DNA of 64,000 bases from an uncultured Oscillospiraceae bacterium (lineage in GTDB: Bacteria > Bacillota > Clostridia > Oscillospirales > Oscillospiraceae): positions 22,527 to 86,526 of the forward strand of contig CANQTO010000004.1 in NCBI GenBank assembly GCA_947626785.1, given 5' to 3'. This document shows positions 7,458 through 14,982 of the stretch, piece by piece. The first letter of the stretch is position 1; each line of letters begins with the position of its first letter. A model generated the notes under the pieces. That model saw only the letters and a program-made list of their open reading frames with translations. It was not told the origin of the DNA and searched no databases. The translations under genes were made by a program, and so were the position numbers.

Positions 7458-8186
7458 ATGACTGCTTTTTTTCAGACCGCCCTCCGCTTTGGCAAGCGCC
7501 TTCTGCGCCTGCTGCCGCTGCTGTGCATGGGTGGGATCCTGCTCTGGCTGCTCCTCTCCGGCCAGGAGTTTTCCCTGGAGGGCCTGCTGGCCCGGGTCCC
7601 GGAAAACCGGCTGGCCGCTCTGATCTTCCTCTGGCTGGCCTTCGCCGTCAAGAGCATCTCCGTGATGCTGCCGGTGATGCTGCTCTTCGCCGTCTCCGGC
7701 GTCCTGTTCCCCCTGCCTGTCGCCCTGCTGGTCAACGTGGTGGGCATCTTCATCACCCTGTCCATCCCCTACTTTATCGGTCTTTTCTCCGGCCCGGACC
7801 TGAGCCAGCGGCTGATGGTCAAGCACCCCCGGCTCAAAGAGCTGCGGGCCCAGCGCTCGGAGAACAGCTTTTTCTTCTCCTTCATCACCCGGGCCATCGG
7901 CGTCCTGCCCTGCGACATCGTCAGCCTCTACATGGGCAACACCCGCCTGCCCTACCCGGCCTACATCTCCGGGGGCGTGCTGGGCTTTTTGCCGGACCTG
8001 ATCTGCGCTACGATCCTGGGGATGCAGATCACCAATACGGACAGCCCCTGGTTCTGGGTGACAGTGGGCGTCAATATCTCCTTCTGCCTGGGCTCGGCCC
8101 TGCTCTACCGGGCCTGGCGTCGGCGTCAGAACATCACCGCAAAGCCATGTGAGCGGCCTAGAGGCCGCCACATCGGCGGGCGGTAA
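7458..8186 (+). CDS. TVP38/TMEM64 family (VTT domain) membrane protein
   Basis: The 242-residue protein has an N-terminal membrane segment followed by a SNARE-associated Golgi (VTT) domain. Its two re-entrant halves are visible as FAVSGVLFPLPVALLVNVVG and SFITRAIGVLPCDIVS, and a helix ends with YISGGVLGFLPD. Bacterial DedA/TVP38 proteins are linked to lipid-carrier recycling and membrane homeostasis; the substrate here is unknown. The ATG at 7458 is preferred because GAGG lies 6 bases upstream, whereas the longer frame uses a TTG without one. It is divergent from the XRE regulator. The C-terminal tail is basic. Confidence 0.85.
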   Translation: MTAFFQTALRFGKRLLRLLPLLCMGGILLWLLLSGQEFSLEGLLARVPENRLAALIFLWLAFAVKSISVMLPVMLLFAVSGVLFPLPVALLVNVVGIFITLSIPYFIGLFSGPDLSQRLMVKHPRLKELRAQRSENSFFFSFITRAIGVLPCDIVSLYMGNTRLPYPAYISGGVLGFLPDLICATILGMQITNTDSPWFWVTVGVNISFCLGSALLYRAWRRRQNITAKPCERPRGRHIGGR

Positions 8187-8380
8187 TGTTCTTCCTTATC
8201 AAATCAAAGCAGACGCTTTGATTTGAAGAGTAGGTGCAGCATAGGGTTTTCCTACAGTCTGATCCTTCGCTTTTGGCGGAGGATTTTTCTTTTTCTGTCC
8301 TGTGCCTTGGACGATTTGTATAAAAACGGAAAGAAAAATTGGGCAGGACGCCAAAGTTCGCGTCTTCCACATATTGGATA
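8187..8380. other. Gap upstream of the LacI gene with one hairpin
   Basis: No coding signal is seen. TCAAATCAAAGC (8199-8210) pairs with GCTTTGATTTGA (8215-8226) around a 4-base loop. A very similar hairpin lies on the other side of lacI at 9629-9656. Confidence 0.6.
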
Positions 8381-8409
8381 TTGACATTTTGACACAAAAT
8401 GATTAGAAT
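8381..8409 (+). promoter_or_regulatory. Promoter of the LacI-family regulator gene
   Basis: Perfect -35 TTGACA (8381-8386), 17 bp, -10 TAGAAT (8404-8409). Confidence 0.7.
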
Positions 8410-8424
8410 CTTATTAAGAAATCT

Positions 8425-8448
8425 GGAAACGTTACCGGAAACGTTTTC
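8425..8448 (+). promoter_or_regulatory. Two abutting LacI-type operators
   Basis: GGAAACGTTACC (8425-8436) is followed directly by GGAAACGTTTTC (8437-8448). Both are centred on the CG step typical of LacI/CcpA-family operators. They lie just downstream of the -10 box, about +9 to +32, where a repressor would block elongation or open-complex formation. They are probably bound by the protein encoded just downstream. Confidence 0.6.
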
Positions 8449-8546
8449 TTATCTGTTTTTAGTAGATTTTATCACTTTACGGCGGATTTTGCCGCAGGCG
8501 GGCTTTCGATCCCTCCAGCGGAAAGAGGAGAGGGGCTGGAAGGACC

Positions 8547-9593
8547 GTGACCATCAAGGACATCGCCAAAGCCTGCGGCGTCAGCGTGAGTACCGTGTCC
8601 AGAGTGCTCAACAACCGGCCCGATGTGAGCGAGCCGGTGCGCCGGAAGGTGCTGGACGTGGTGGAGGCCAACGGGTACATCCCCAACGACAGCGCCCGGG
8701 ACCTGGTCCGCAGCCGCTCCGACGCGCTGGGCGTGGTGGTCCGGGGCTCCGGGAACCTGTTCTTCTCCGCCGTGCTGAAGACCGTGGCCCGGGAGATCGA
8801 CCGGGCGGGCTATACCATGGTCCTGCGCTATATCGGCGAGGACGATGACGAGGTCAAGACCGGCGCCTTCCTGGAGCGGGAGAAAAAGCTCCGGGGCCTG
8901 CTGTTTCTGGGCGGCCGCTTTGACTACACCCCCGCGGAGCTGGCGACCATCGGCGTGCCCTATGTCTGCTGCTCCTACACCAACTGCTTCGGCAGCTTAG
9001 CGGAGGAGGACTACTGCTCCGTCTCCATCGACGACCAGCTGACGGCCTACCGGGCCGTGGAACGGCTCATCGAGCTGGGCCACCGGCGCATCGCTATCCT
9101 GGCCCCCAGTCTGGACGACCGCTCCATCAGCGAGCTGCGCTACAAGGGCGCCTGCGCCGCCCTGCGGGACCACGGCATTGAGCCGGACCCGGAGCTGATC
9201 GAGGTCACCGGCGGCTGCTTTGACATGCCGGACACCTACGCGGGCATGTGCCGCATCCTGGACCGGGGCGTGGAGCTCACGGCGGTCTTCGCCTTTTCGG
9301 ACACCACCGCCATCGCCGCCATGAAGGCTCTGGAGGAGCACGGCCGCCGGGTGCCGGAGGACTGCTCCGTCATCGCCATCGACGGCATCGCCGTCTCGGA
9401 GTACGTAAGCCCCACCCTGACCACCATGGTCCAGCCCACCGAAGAGATGGGCCGGGAGGGGGTGCGCATCCTGGTGGACTCCATCGAGAAGAGCCTGCGC
9501 GGCTGCCATGTGGTCCTGCCCACCCGGCTCCGCCCAGGCGGCTCCGTCCGGCCCATTCGTCAGCAGAAGCTCCATTCACTCGCTTCCGACTAA
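8547..9593 (+). CDS. LacI family transcriptional regulator
   Basis: This 348-residue protein has the LacI headpiece (residues 1-50: TIKDIAKACGVSVSTVSRVL), the hinge helix region, and a periplasmic-binding-protein-like effector domain ending in the usual GGSVR-type segment. It precedes an ABC sugar-uptake system and malQ, so an alpha-glucan or maltodextrin signal is likely. The GTG start at 8547 is supported by GGAAGG 6 bases upstream. Two operator-like palindromes in its own leader suggest autorepression. No matching operator is evident before the binding-protein gene at 9771, so the downstream genes may depend on read-through or on another regulator. Confidence 0.92.
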   Translation: MTIKDIAKACGVSVSTVSRVLNNRPDVSEPVRRKVLDVVEANGYIPNDSARDLVRSRSDALGVVVRGSGNLFFSAVLKTVAREIDRAGYTMVLRYIGEDDDEVKTGAFLEREKKLRGLLFLGGRFDYTPAELATIGVPYVCCSYTNCFGSLAEEDYCSVSIDDQLTAYRAVERLIELGHRRIAILAPSLDDRSISELRYKGACAALRDHGIEPDPELIEVTGGCFDMPDTYAGMCRILDRGVELTAVFAFSDTTAIAAMKALEEHGRRVPEDCSVIAIDGIAVSEYVSPTLTTMVQPTEEMGREGVRILVDSIEKSLRGCHVVLPTRLRPGGSVRPIRQQKLHSLASD

Positions 9594-9628
9594 AGCCGAA
9601 AGCTCGTTCACGCCGCTCTGCCTCCTCT

Positions 9629-9689
9629 CAAAACCAAAGCGTCCGCTTTGGTTTTGGCAAAAAAGACAGCACAGCGGGTCGCATTTGAA
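9629..9689. repeat. Hairpin plus repeat-B end fragment after lacI
   Basis: CAAAACCAAAGC (9629-9640) pairs with GCTTTGGTTTTG (9645-9656). Just after, CAGCGGGTCGCATTTGAA (9672-9689) is identical to one end of repeat B at 14961-14978, so this looks like a decayed or solo end of that element. Confidence 0.6.
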
Positions 9690-9770
9690 TCTTAGTTTGG
9701 TTTTCCGGTCAATTTGGCCTGAAAATACCACCTCGTTTGAGGAAAAATTAAAAAAGGAGAAAATCAGCAA

Positions 9771-11132
9771 ATGAAAAAGATCTTAGCGCTTCTTCTGAGC
9801 CTCGCCATGGTGTTTGCCCTGGCCGCCTGCGGCGGTTCCTCGGCTCCCGCCGCCGAGGCCCCCGCCGAGGCTCCTGCCGAGGCTCCCGCCGCCGAGGCAC
9901 CGGCCGATGAGGCCCCCGCTGCCGCCGGCTCCGTGTACTGGCTGAACTTCAAGCCCGAGGCGGACGACATCCTCCAGCAGGTCGCCGCTATGTACACCGA
10001 TGAGACCGGCGTGCCCGTGAAGGTCGTCACCGCCGCCTCCGGTACCTACAACCAGACCCTGACCTCCGAGATGGACAAGTCCGCTCCTCCCACGATGTTC
10101 GTCATCGGCAACAAGGCCGCCGTGGATGAGTGGGGCGACTACGCGCTCGACCTGACCGGCACCGCCGTTGCCAACGAGCTGAACACCGACGCCTATAATC
10201 TCTATGACGACAGCGGCAAGCTGGTCTCCATCGGCTACTGCTATGAGTGCTACGGCATCATCGTCAACCCCGATCTGGTCACCAAGGCCGGCCACTCCAT
10301 GGACGAGCTGGTCAACTTTGAGGGCCTGAAGACCGTCGCCGAGGACATCCACGCCCGCGCCGCCGAGCTGGGCTTCGACGCCTTCACCTCCAACGACATG
10401 GACGATTCCTCCTCCTGGCGCTACACCGGCCACATGGTCAACCTGGAGTACTACTATGAGGAGCAGGCTGCCGGCACTACCTGGACCGAGTGCCCCGCCA
10501 CCATCACCGGCGCCTACATGGACAACTTCCGCAACCTGTACGATCTGTGCGTCAACAACAGTCTGGTAGCCCGCTCTGACCTGGCCACCGGCGGCCACGA
10601 CGCCCAGAACGAGTTCAAGACCGGCCAGGCCGCCTTCTATGTGCAGGGCTCCTGGGAGTACGGCGGCGTAGCCGAGGGCGTTCCCAACGCCACCATGATT
10701 CCCTACTACTGCGGTGTAGAGGGCGAGGAGAAGGCCGGCCTGAACTGCGGCACAGAGAACTACTGGGCCGTCAACGCCAAGGCCTCCGAAGAGGACCAGA
10801 AGGCCACCCTGGACTTCATGTACTGGTGCGTGACCGACCCCGAGGCCTCTGAGCTGCTGGTCAACGGCGCGGGCGCCTTCGGCGTCATGCCCTACAAGCA
10901 GGCTGTCGCCTCCACCAACGCCTTCCTGGCCGTCGCCAACGACTATGCCGCCAAGGGCTGCTATGTCATGGACTGGGCCACCAACTATCAGCCCAACGTG
11001 GACGAGTACCGCGCTGCTCTGGTGTCTGCTCTGAACCAGTATAACGCCGATCCCTCCGACGCCAACTGGGAGACCGTGGTCACCGCTTTCGTGGCCGGCT
11101 GGGCTACTCAGTACCAGGCCGTCAACGGCTGA
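9771..11132 (+). CDS. ABC transporter sugar-binding lipoprotein
   Basis: The 453-residue precursor has a lipoprotein signal peptide with lipobox LAAC (Cys20), then a low-complexity Ala/Pro/Glu linker (residues 25-52) that tethers the domain to the membrane. The rest is a family 1 extracellular solute-binding fold. The permease genes and malQ downstream suggest maltodextrins or another alpha-glucoside. A GC-rich hairpin (11159-11183) after the stop probably limits read-through, so the binding protein would be made in excess over the permeases. A shorter paralogue is encoded at 60513. No ATPase gene is in the cluster, so a shared MsmK-type ATPase encoded elsewhere is likely. Confidence 0.92.
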   Translation: MKKILALLLSLAMVFALAACGGSSAPAAEAPAEAPAEAPAAEAPADEAPAAAGSVYWLNFKPEADDILQQVAAMYTDETGVPVKVVTAASGTYNQTLTSEMDKSAPPTMFVIGNKAAVDEWGDYALDLTGTAVANELNTDAYNLYDDSGKLVSIGYCYECYGIIVNPDLVTKAGHSMDELVNFEGLKTVAEDIHARAAELGFDAFTSNDMDDSSSWRYTGHMVNLEYYYEEQAAGTTWTECPATITGAYMDNFRNLYDLCVNNSLVARSDLATGGHDAQNEFKTGQAAFYVQGSWEYGGVAEGVPNATMIPYYCGVEGEEKAGLNCGTENYWAVNAKASEEDQKATLDFMYWCVTDPEASELLVNGAGAFGVMPYKQAVASTNAFLAVANDYAAKGCYVMDWATNYQPNVDEYRAALVSALNQYNADPSDANWETVVTAFVAGWATQYQAVNG

Positions 11133-11158
11133 TAAACTGCAGCTTTCCGAATCACTGA

Positions 11159-11183
11159 CGGGGCGGGCTTTACGCCCGCCCCA
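11159..11183 (+). terminator. Attenuating hairpin between binding protein and permeases
   Basis: GGGGCGGGC and GCCCGCCCC pair around TTTAC and are followed by AGCTTTT, a short U-tract fitting partial termination. Confidence 0.55.
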
Positions 11184-11185
11184 GC

Positions 11186-11361
11186 TTTTAGACAAAGTCC
11201 TGCGGACTTTATCTAAAAGCTTTGCGCCACTTTTTTCAGAAGGGCTTGCCCTTCTGAAAAAACTCGCTCCGCTCGGCAAAAGCCCGGTAAACCGGGCGTT
11301 TTGCTGGCGCGATCCAAATGCGAGGCGGGCCTTGCCCCCTCGCGCACCCCCGCTGCTCACT
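11186..11361 (+). repeat. Repeat A copy 1, multi-hairpin intergenic element
   Basis: About 175 bp containing three stems: GACAAAGTCC with GGACTTTAT-type, TTCAGAAGGGC with GCCCTTCTGAA, and GCCCGG with CCGGGC. It is roughly 85-90 percent identical by eye to the inverted copy at 18097-18275. It lies inside the transport operon between the binding protein and first permease. No ORF is conserved between copies. Confidence 0.8.
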
Positions 11362-11468
11362 TGTTTAACTGCACAGTTTGGGTTTGCCTACAGGCTCATC
11401 CTTGTTTTCTAATTTCTCTCTCGTGCGCGCTTGTGTGACCGTCATCGAATTGAGGAGATGTGATTTTA

Positions 11469-12377
11469 TTGAAGAAGAAAAAGAAGATCCGCAACGGCGC
11501 CACGCTGCGCCGGCCCATGCGCCGTTGGGCCCTGCTCTTTATGGGGCCCGTGGTGGCAGCCTTCTGTATAGGCTTTGTATGGCCCTTCCTCCAGGGCATA
11601 TACCTCTCGTTCTGCAAGTTCAAGCTCATATCCGACGCGAAGTTTATTGGCTTTGGCAACTACGCCAGGGCCTTTGCCGATAAAAGCTTCCAGCACTCCT
11701 TCTGGTACACGGCCCTGTTTGCCGTGGTGAGTCTGGTCCTGATAAACCTGTTCGCCTTCGCCGTGGCCTACGCACTGACCCAGGGCATACGGGGCAGCAA
11801 TCTGTTCCGTACCGTGTTCTTCATGCCCAACCTGATCGGCGGCATCGTGCTGGGCTATATCTGGTCCATGATCTTCGACGGCGTGCTCTCCCACTACGGC
11901 ACGTCCATCCTCATGGAGACGAAATACGGCTTCTGGGGACTGATCATCCTCATGTGCTGGCAGCAGATAGGCTACATGATGATCATTTACATAGCCGGGC
12001 TACAGGCCGTGCCGGGGGACATGCTGGAGTCGGCCAGGATCGACGGGGCGAACTCCTGGCAGACGCTTTTTAAGGTCACCATCCCCAACGTGATGCCCTC
12101 CATCACGATCTGCATGTTCCTGTCGCTCACCAACGGCTTCAAGCTCTTTGACCAGAACCTGGCCCTGACCGGCGGGCAGCCCTTCCTCATCCAGCCGGAC
12201 GGCTCCTCGGTAAAGACCACGGAGATGCTGGCGTTGAACATCTTCAACACCTTCTACGGGCAGAACACCTCGTCCCAGGGCTTTGCCCAGGCTAAAGCCG
12301 TCATATTCTTTGTGCTGGTCGCCGGGCTGGGGCTTGCCCAGCTGGCCTACACCAGAAAGCGGGAGGTGCAGCAATGA
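11469..12377 (+). CDS. ABC sugar transporter permease, MalF-like
   Basis: This 302-residue inner-membrane protein has six predicted membrane segments. The EAA loop reads ESARIDGANSWQTLFKVTIP near residue 190 and is the contact with the ATPase. It pairs with the MalG-like permease encoded next (4-base ATGA overlap). The start is uncertain: GAGGAG at 11452-11457 is 11 bases from a TTG at 11469 but only 2 from a GTG at 11460, so I use the TTG. The N-terminus is very basic (KKKKKIR), fitting a cytosolic start. It is shorter than E. coli MalF, as usual for Gram-positive sugar permeases. Confidence 0.9.
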   Translation: MKKKKKIRNGATLRRPMRRWALLFMGPVVAAFCIGFVWPFLQGIYLSFCKFKLISDAKFIGFGNYARAFADKSFQHSFWYTALFAVVSLVLINLFAFAVAYALTQGIRGSNLFRTVFFMPNLIGGIVLGYIWSMIFDGVLSHYGTSILMETKYGFWGLIILMCWQQIGYMMIIYIAGLQAVPGDMLESARIDGANSWQTLFKVTIPNVMPSITICMFLSLTNGFKLFDQNLALTGGQPFLIQPDGSSVKTTEMLALNIFNTFYGQNTSSQGFAQAKAVIFFVLVAGLGLAQLAYTRKREVQQ

Positions 12378-13234
12378 AAAAGGCAAATACGCTCTCCGCC
12401 CAGCGGCGGAACAAGACCATCCTGTCCATCGTGCTGGCTGTGATCTGCGTCATCTATGTCCTGCCGGTTCTGACGGTGGTCATAAACTCCTTCAAGCTCA
12501 ACACCTATGTCAAGACCGATACCTTTGCCCTGCCCACGGGCGAGATGTACGCGGGCTTTGACAACTTCATCAAGGGCATGACCTTCGGCAACTACCCCTT
12601 CTGGAAGTCCGTGTCCTACAGCGTGGTGATCACCCTGCTGTCCACGGCGCTCATCCTGTTCGGCACGTCCATGGCGGCCTGGTACATCGCGAGGGTTGAC
12701 TCTGTGGTGTGCCGTGGTATATACTATCTCTGCGTTTTTTCCATGGTGGTGCCCTTCCAGATGGTCATGTATACCCTGTCCAAAACGGCAGACACACTGA
12801 AGCTGAACACGCCCTGGACCATCCCCATCGTTTACCTGGGCTTTGGCGCGGGCCTGGCCGTATTCATGTTCGTGGGCTTTGTAAAGTCCATCCCCCTCGA
12901 GATCGAGGAGGCCGCCGCCATCGACGGCTGCGGGCCTGTGCGGACCTATTTCTCCGTTGTGCTGCCCATGCTCAAGCCCACCATGATCTCCGTGGGCATC
13001 CTGGAGATCATGTGGATCTGGAACGACTACCTGCTGCCGTACCTGGTGCTGGATATCAATAAGTACCGGACGATCCCCATCCACATCCAGTATCTCAAGG
13101 GCAGCTACGGCACCGTGGACCTGGGCGCGACCATGGCGCTGATCCTGCTGAGCATCATCCCGGTGATCATCTTCTACCTCACCTGCCAGAAGCACATCAT
13201 CAAGGGCGTTGCCGCAGGCGCAGTAAAAGGCTAA
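12374..13234 (+). CDS. ABC sugar transporter permease, MalG-like
   Basis: The 286-residue protein has six membrane segments and the EAA motif EIEEAAAIDGCGPVRTYF near residue 180. It forms the translocation pore with the preceding permease. Its ATG overlaps the stop of that gene, which indicates coupled translation. malQ begins 27 bases after its stop. Sequence shows a typical family member with no missing segment. Confidence 0.92.
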   Translation: MKKANTLSAQRRNKTILSIVLAVICVIYVLPVLTVVINSFKLNTYVKTDTFALPTGEMYAGFDNFIKGMTFGNYPFWKSVSYSVVITLLSTALILFGTSMAAWYIARVDSVVCRGIYYLCVFSMVVPFQMVMYTLSKTADTLKLNTPWTIPIVYLGFGAGLAVFMFVGFVKSIPLEIEEAAAIDGCGPVRTYFSVVLPMLKPTMISVGILEIMWIWNDYLLPYLVLDINKYRTIPIHIQYLKGSYGTVDLGATMALILLSIIPVIIFYLTCQKHIIKGVAAGAVKG

Positions 13235-13261
13235 AAGTTAGGAAGATTGGAGTATTCGCTT

Positions 13262-14746
13262 ATGGACCGCAGCAGCGGTGTGCTCATGGCAATGAGCTCT
13301 TTGCCGTCCCCCTACGGGATCGGGACCATGGGCCGGGAGGCCTATGCGTTCGTGGATTTTCTCAAGGCTGCCGGGCAGACCTACTGGCAGCTCCTGCCCC
13401 TAGGCCCCACCGGCTACGGGGACAGCCCCTATTCCCCCTTCTCCACCTTTGCGGGGAACCCCTACTACATAGACCTGGACACTCTGGTCCGGGAACGGCT
13501 CCTCAAGAAGGAGGAGCTGAGCGGCATCGACTGGGGCAGCGACCCGGAAAAGGTGGACTACGGCGCCATCTTTGACAGCCGCTTCAAGGTGCTCCGGCTG
13601 GCCTTTTCCCGGGGCCGGGTGCTCCTGAAGGAAGAGCTGGCCGCCTTCCGGAAGGAGAACGCCGCCTGGCTGGAGAACTATGCCCTGTACATGGCCGTGA
13701 AGGCCCACTTCGGCATGAAGAGCTGGCTGGACTGGCCGGAGGCGGACATCCGCCGGCACAAGCCGGAGGCCCTGAAAGAATACGGGGAGCTGCTTGCCGA
13801 GGACGTGGATTTCTACGTCTTCACCCAGTTTCTGTTCTTCCGCCAGTGGGAGAAGCTGCGGGCCTACGCCCACGGCAAGGGCATCCGCTTCATCGGCGAC
13901 CTGCCCATCTATGTGGCGCTGGACTCGGCGGACGTGTGGAGCGCGCCGGAGTTCTTCCAGTTGGACAAGGAGGGCGTCCCCGCGGAGGTGGCGGGCGTCC
14001 CGCCGGATGACTTTACCGAGGACGGGCAGCTCTGGGGCAACCCGCTGTATAACTGGGAGGCCATGGCCGCCGACGGCTACGGCTGGTGGATCCGCCGGGT
14101 GGAGGGCGCCAAGAAGCTCTACGACGTGATCCGCATCGACCACTTCCGGGGCTTTGAGAGCTACTGGGCCGTGCCCTACGGGGAGACCACCGCCAAAAAC
14201 GGCCACTGGAAGCCGGGGCCCGGCATGGGCCTGGTGGGCGTCCTGTCCAGCTGGTTCCACGACCTGCGCTTCATCGCCGAGGACCTGGGCTACGTGACGC
14301 CCCAGGTGAAGAAGCTGCTGGCCGACTCCAGCCTGCCCGGCATGAAGATCCTCCTGTTTGCCTTCGACCCGGCCACGGACTCGGACTACGCCCCCCACAA
14401 CAGCGTCCGCAACAGCGTCTGCTACATCGGCACCCACGACAACGACACCGTGTCCGGCTGGCTGAAGGCCACCGACCGGAAGACCCTGAACTATGCCAAG
14501 AAGTACATGCACATCACCCCGGACGAGGGCTGGTGCTGGGGCCTGATCCGCACCGGCATGGGCATGAGCGCGGCCCTGTTCGTCGCCCAGATGCAGGACA
14601 TCCTGGAACTGGGGCCGGAGAGCCGCATGAACACCCCCGGCTCGGTGGGCGGGAACTGGTGCTGGCGCATGCGCCCCGGCGCCGCGGACCGGAAGCTGGC
14701 CGCCAAGCTCCGCCGCTATACTGAGACCTACCGGCGGCTAAAGTAA
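13262..14746 (+). CDS. malQ: 4-alpha-glucanotransferase (amylomaltase)
   Basis: GH77 amylomaltase moves alpha-1,4-glucan segments between maltodextrins, releasing glucose and longer chains for phosphorylase. The 494-residue protein starts DRSSGVLMAMSSLPSPYGIG, as usual for the family. The catalytic nucleophile is Asp293 in IRIDHFRGFE, the acid/base is Glu340 in IAEDLG, and the transition-state motif is GTHDNDT. I use the ATG at 13262, which has GGAG 9 bases upstream, not the TTG at 13247. It closes the uptake operon and ends at a strong terminator. It indicates that the imported sugars are alpha-glucans. Confidence 0.95.
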   Translation: MDRSSGVLMAMSSLPSPYGIGTMGREAYAFVDFLKAAGQTYWQLLPLGPTGYGDSPYSPFSTFAGNPYYIDLDTLVRERLLKKEELSGIDWGSDPEKVDYGAIFDSRFKVLRLAFSRGRVLLKEELAAFRKENAAWLENYALYMAVKAHFGMKSWLDWPEADIRRHKPEALKEYGELLAEDVDFYVFTQFLFFRQWEKLRAYAHGKGIRFIGDLPIYVALDSADVWSAPEFFQLDKEGVPAEVAGVPPDDFTEDGQLWGNPLYNWEAMAADGYGWWIRRVEGAKKLYDVIRIDHFRGFESYWAVPYGETTAKNGHWKPGPGMGLVGVLSSWFHDLRFIAEDLGYVTPQVKKLLADSSLPGMKILLFAFDPATDSDYAPHNSVRNSVCYIGTHDNDTVSGWLKATDRKTLNYAKKYMHITPDEGWCWGLIRTGMGMSAALFVAQMQDILELGPESRMNTPGSVGGNWCWRMRPGAADRKLAAKLRRYTETYRRLK

Positions 14747-14753
14747 AACTTAT

Positions 14754-14792
14754 AAAAAATCGCCCTTGCGAGCGTCGCAAGGGCGATTTTTT
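14754..14792. terminator. Bidirectional terminator after malQ
   Basis: AAAAAATCGCCCTTGC pairs with GCAAGGGCGATTTTTT around GAGCGTC; both strands end in a T-tract. Confidence 0.85.
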
Positions 14793-14832
14793 AGACTGTA
14801 GACAGAATCCTGTAGAGCTTGATACAAAGCAG

Positions 14833-14978
14833 AAAAAGAATCAAATTTGTTTTTGAGGCAGCTTTGCCGCCTCAAAAACTCCCTAAGGCGAGCAAAGCGA
14901 GCCCTCGCGCCGACCAACCGAAGGGCGATAAGTGCGAGTAACTCAAATGCGAGCCCAGCGCAGCGGGTCGCATTTGAA
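14833..14978 (+). repeat. Repeat B copy 1, multi-hairpin intergenic element
   Basis: The element holds three stems: TTTTGAGGCAG with TGCCGCCTCAAAA-type arms, a middle CTCGCGC/GTGCGAG stem, and TCAAATGCGA with TCGCATTTGA. Inverted copies lie at 22545-22702 and 28234-28381. Copy 3 is about 90 percent identical by eye. It ends five bases before the pepF stop codon. Confidence 0.8.
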
Positions 14979-14982
14979 ACCT

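Noticed and set aside
9600..9770. LacI operator before the binding-protein gene
   Set aside because: No CG-centred palindrome like those at 8425-8448 could be found in this stretch.
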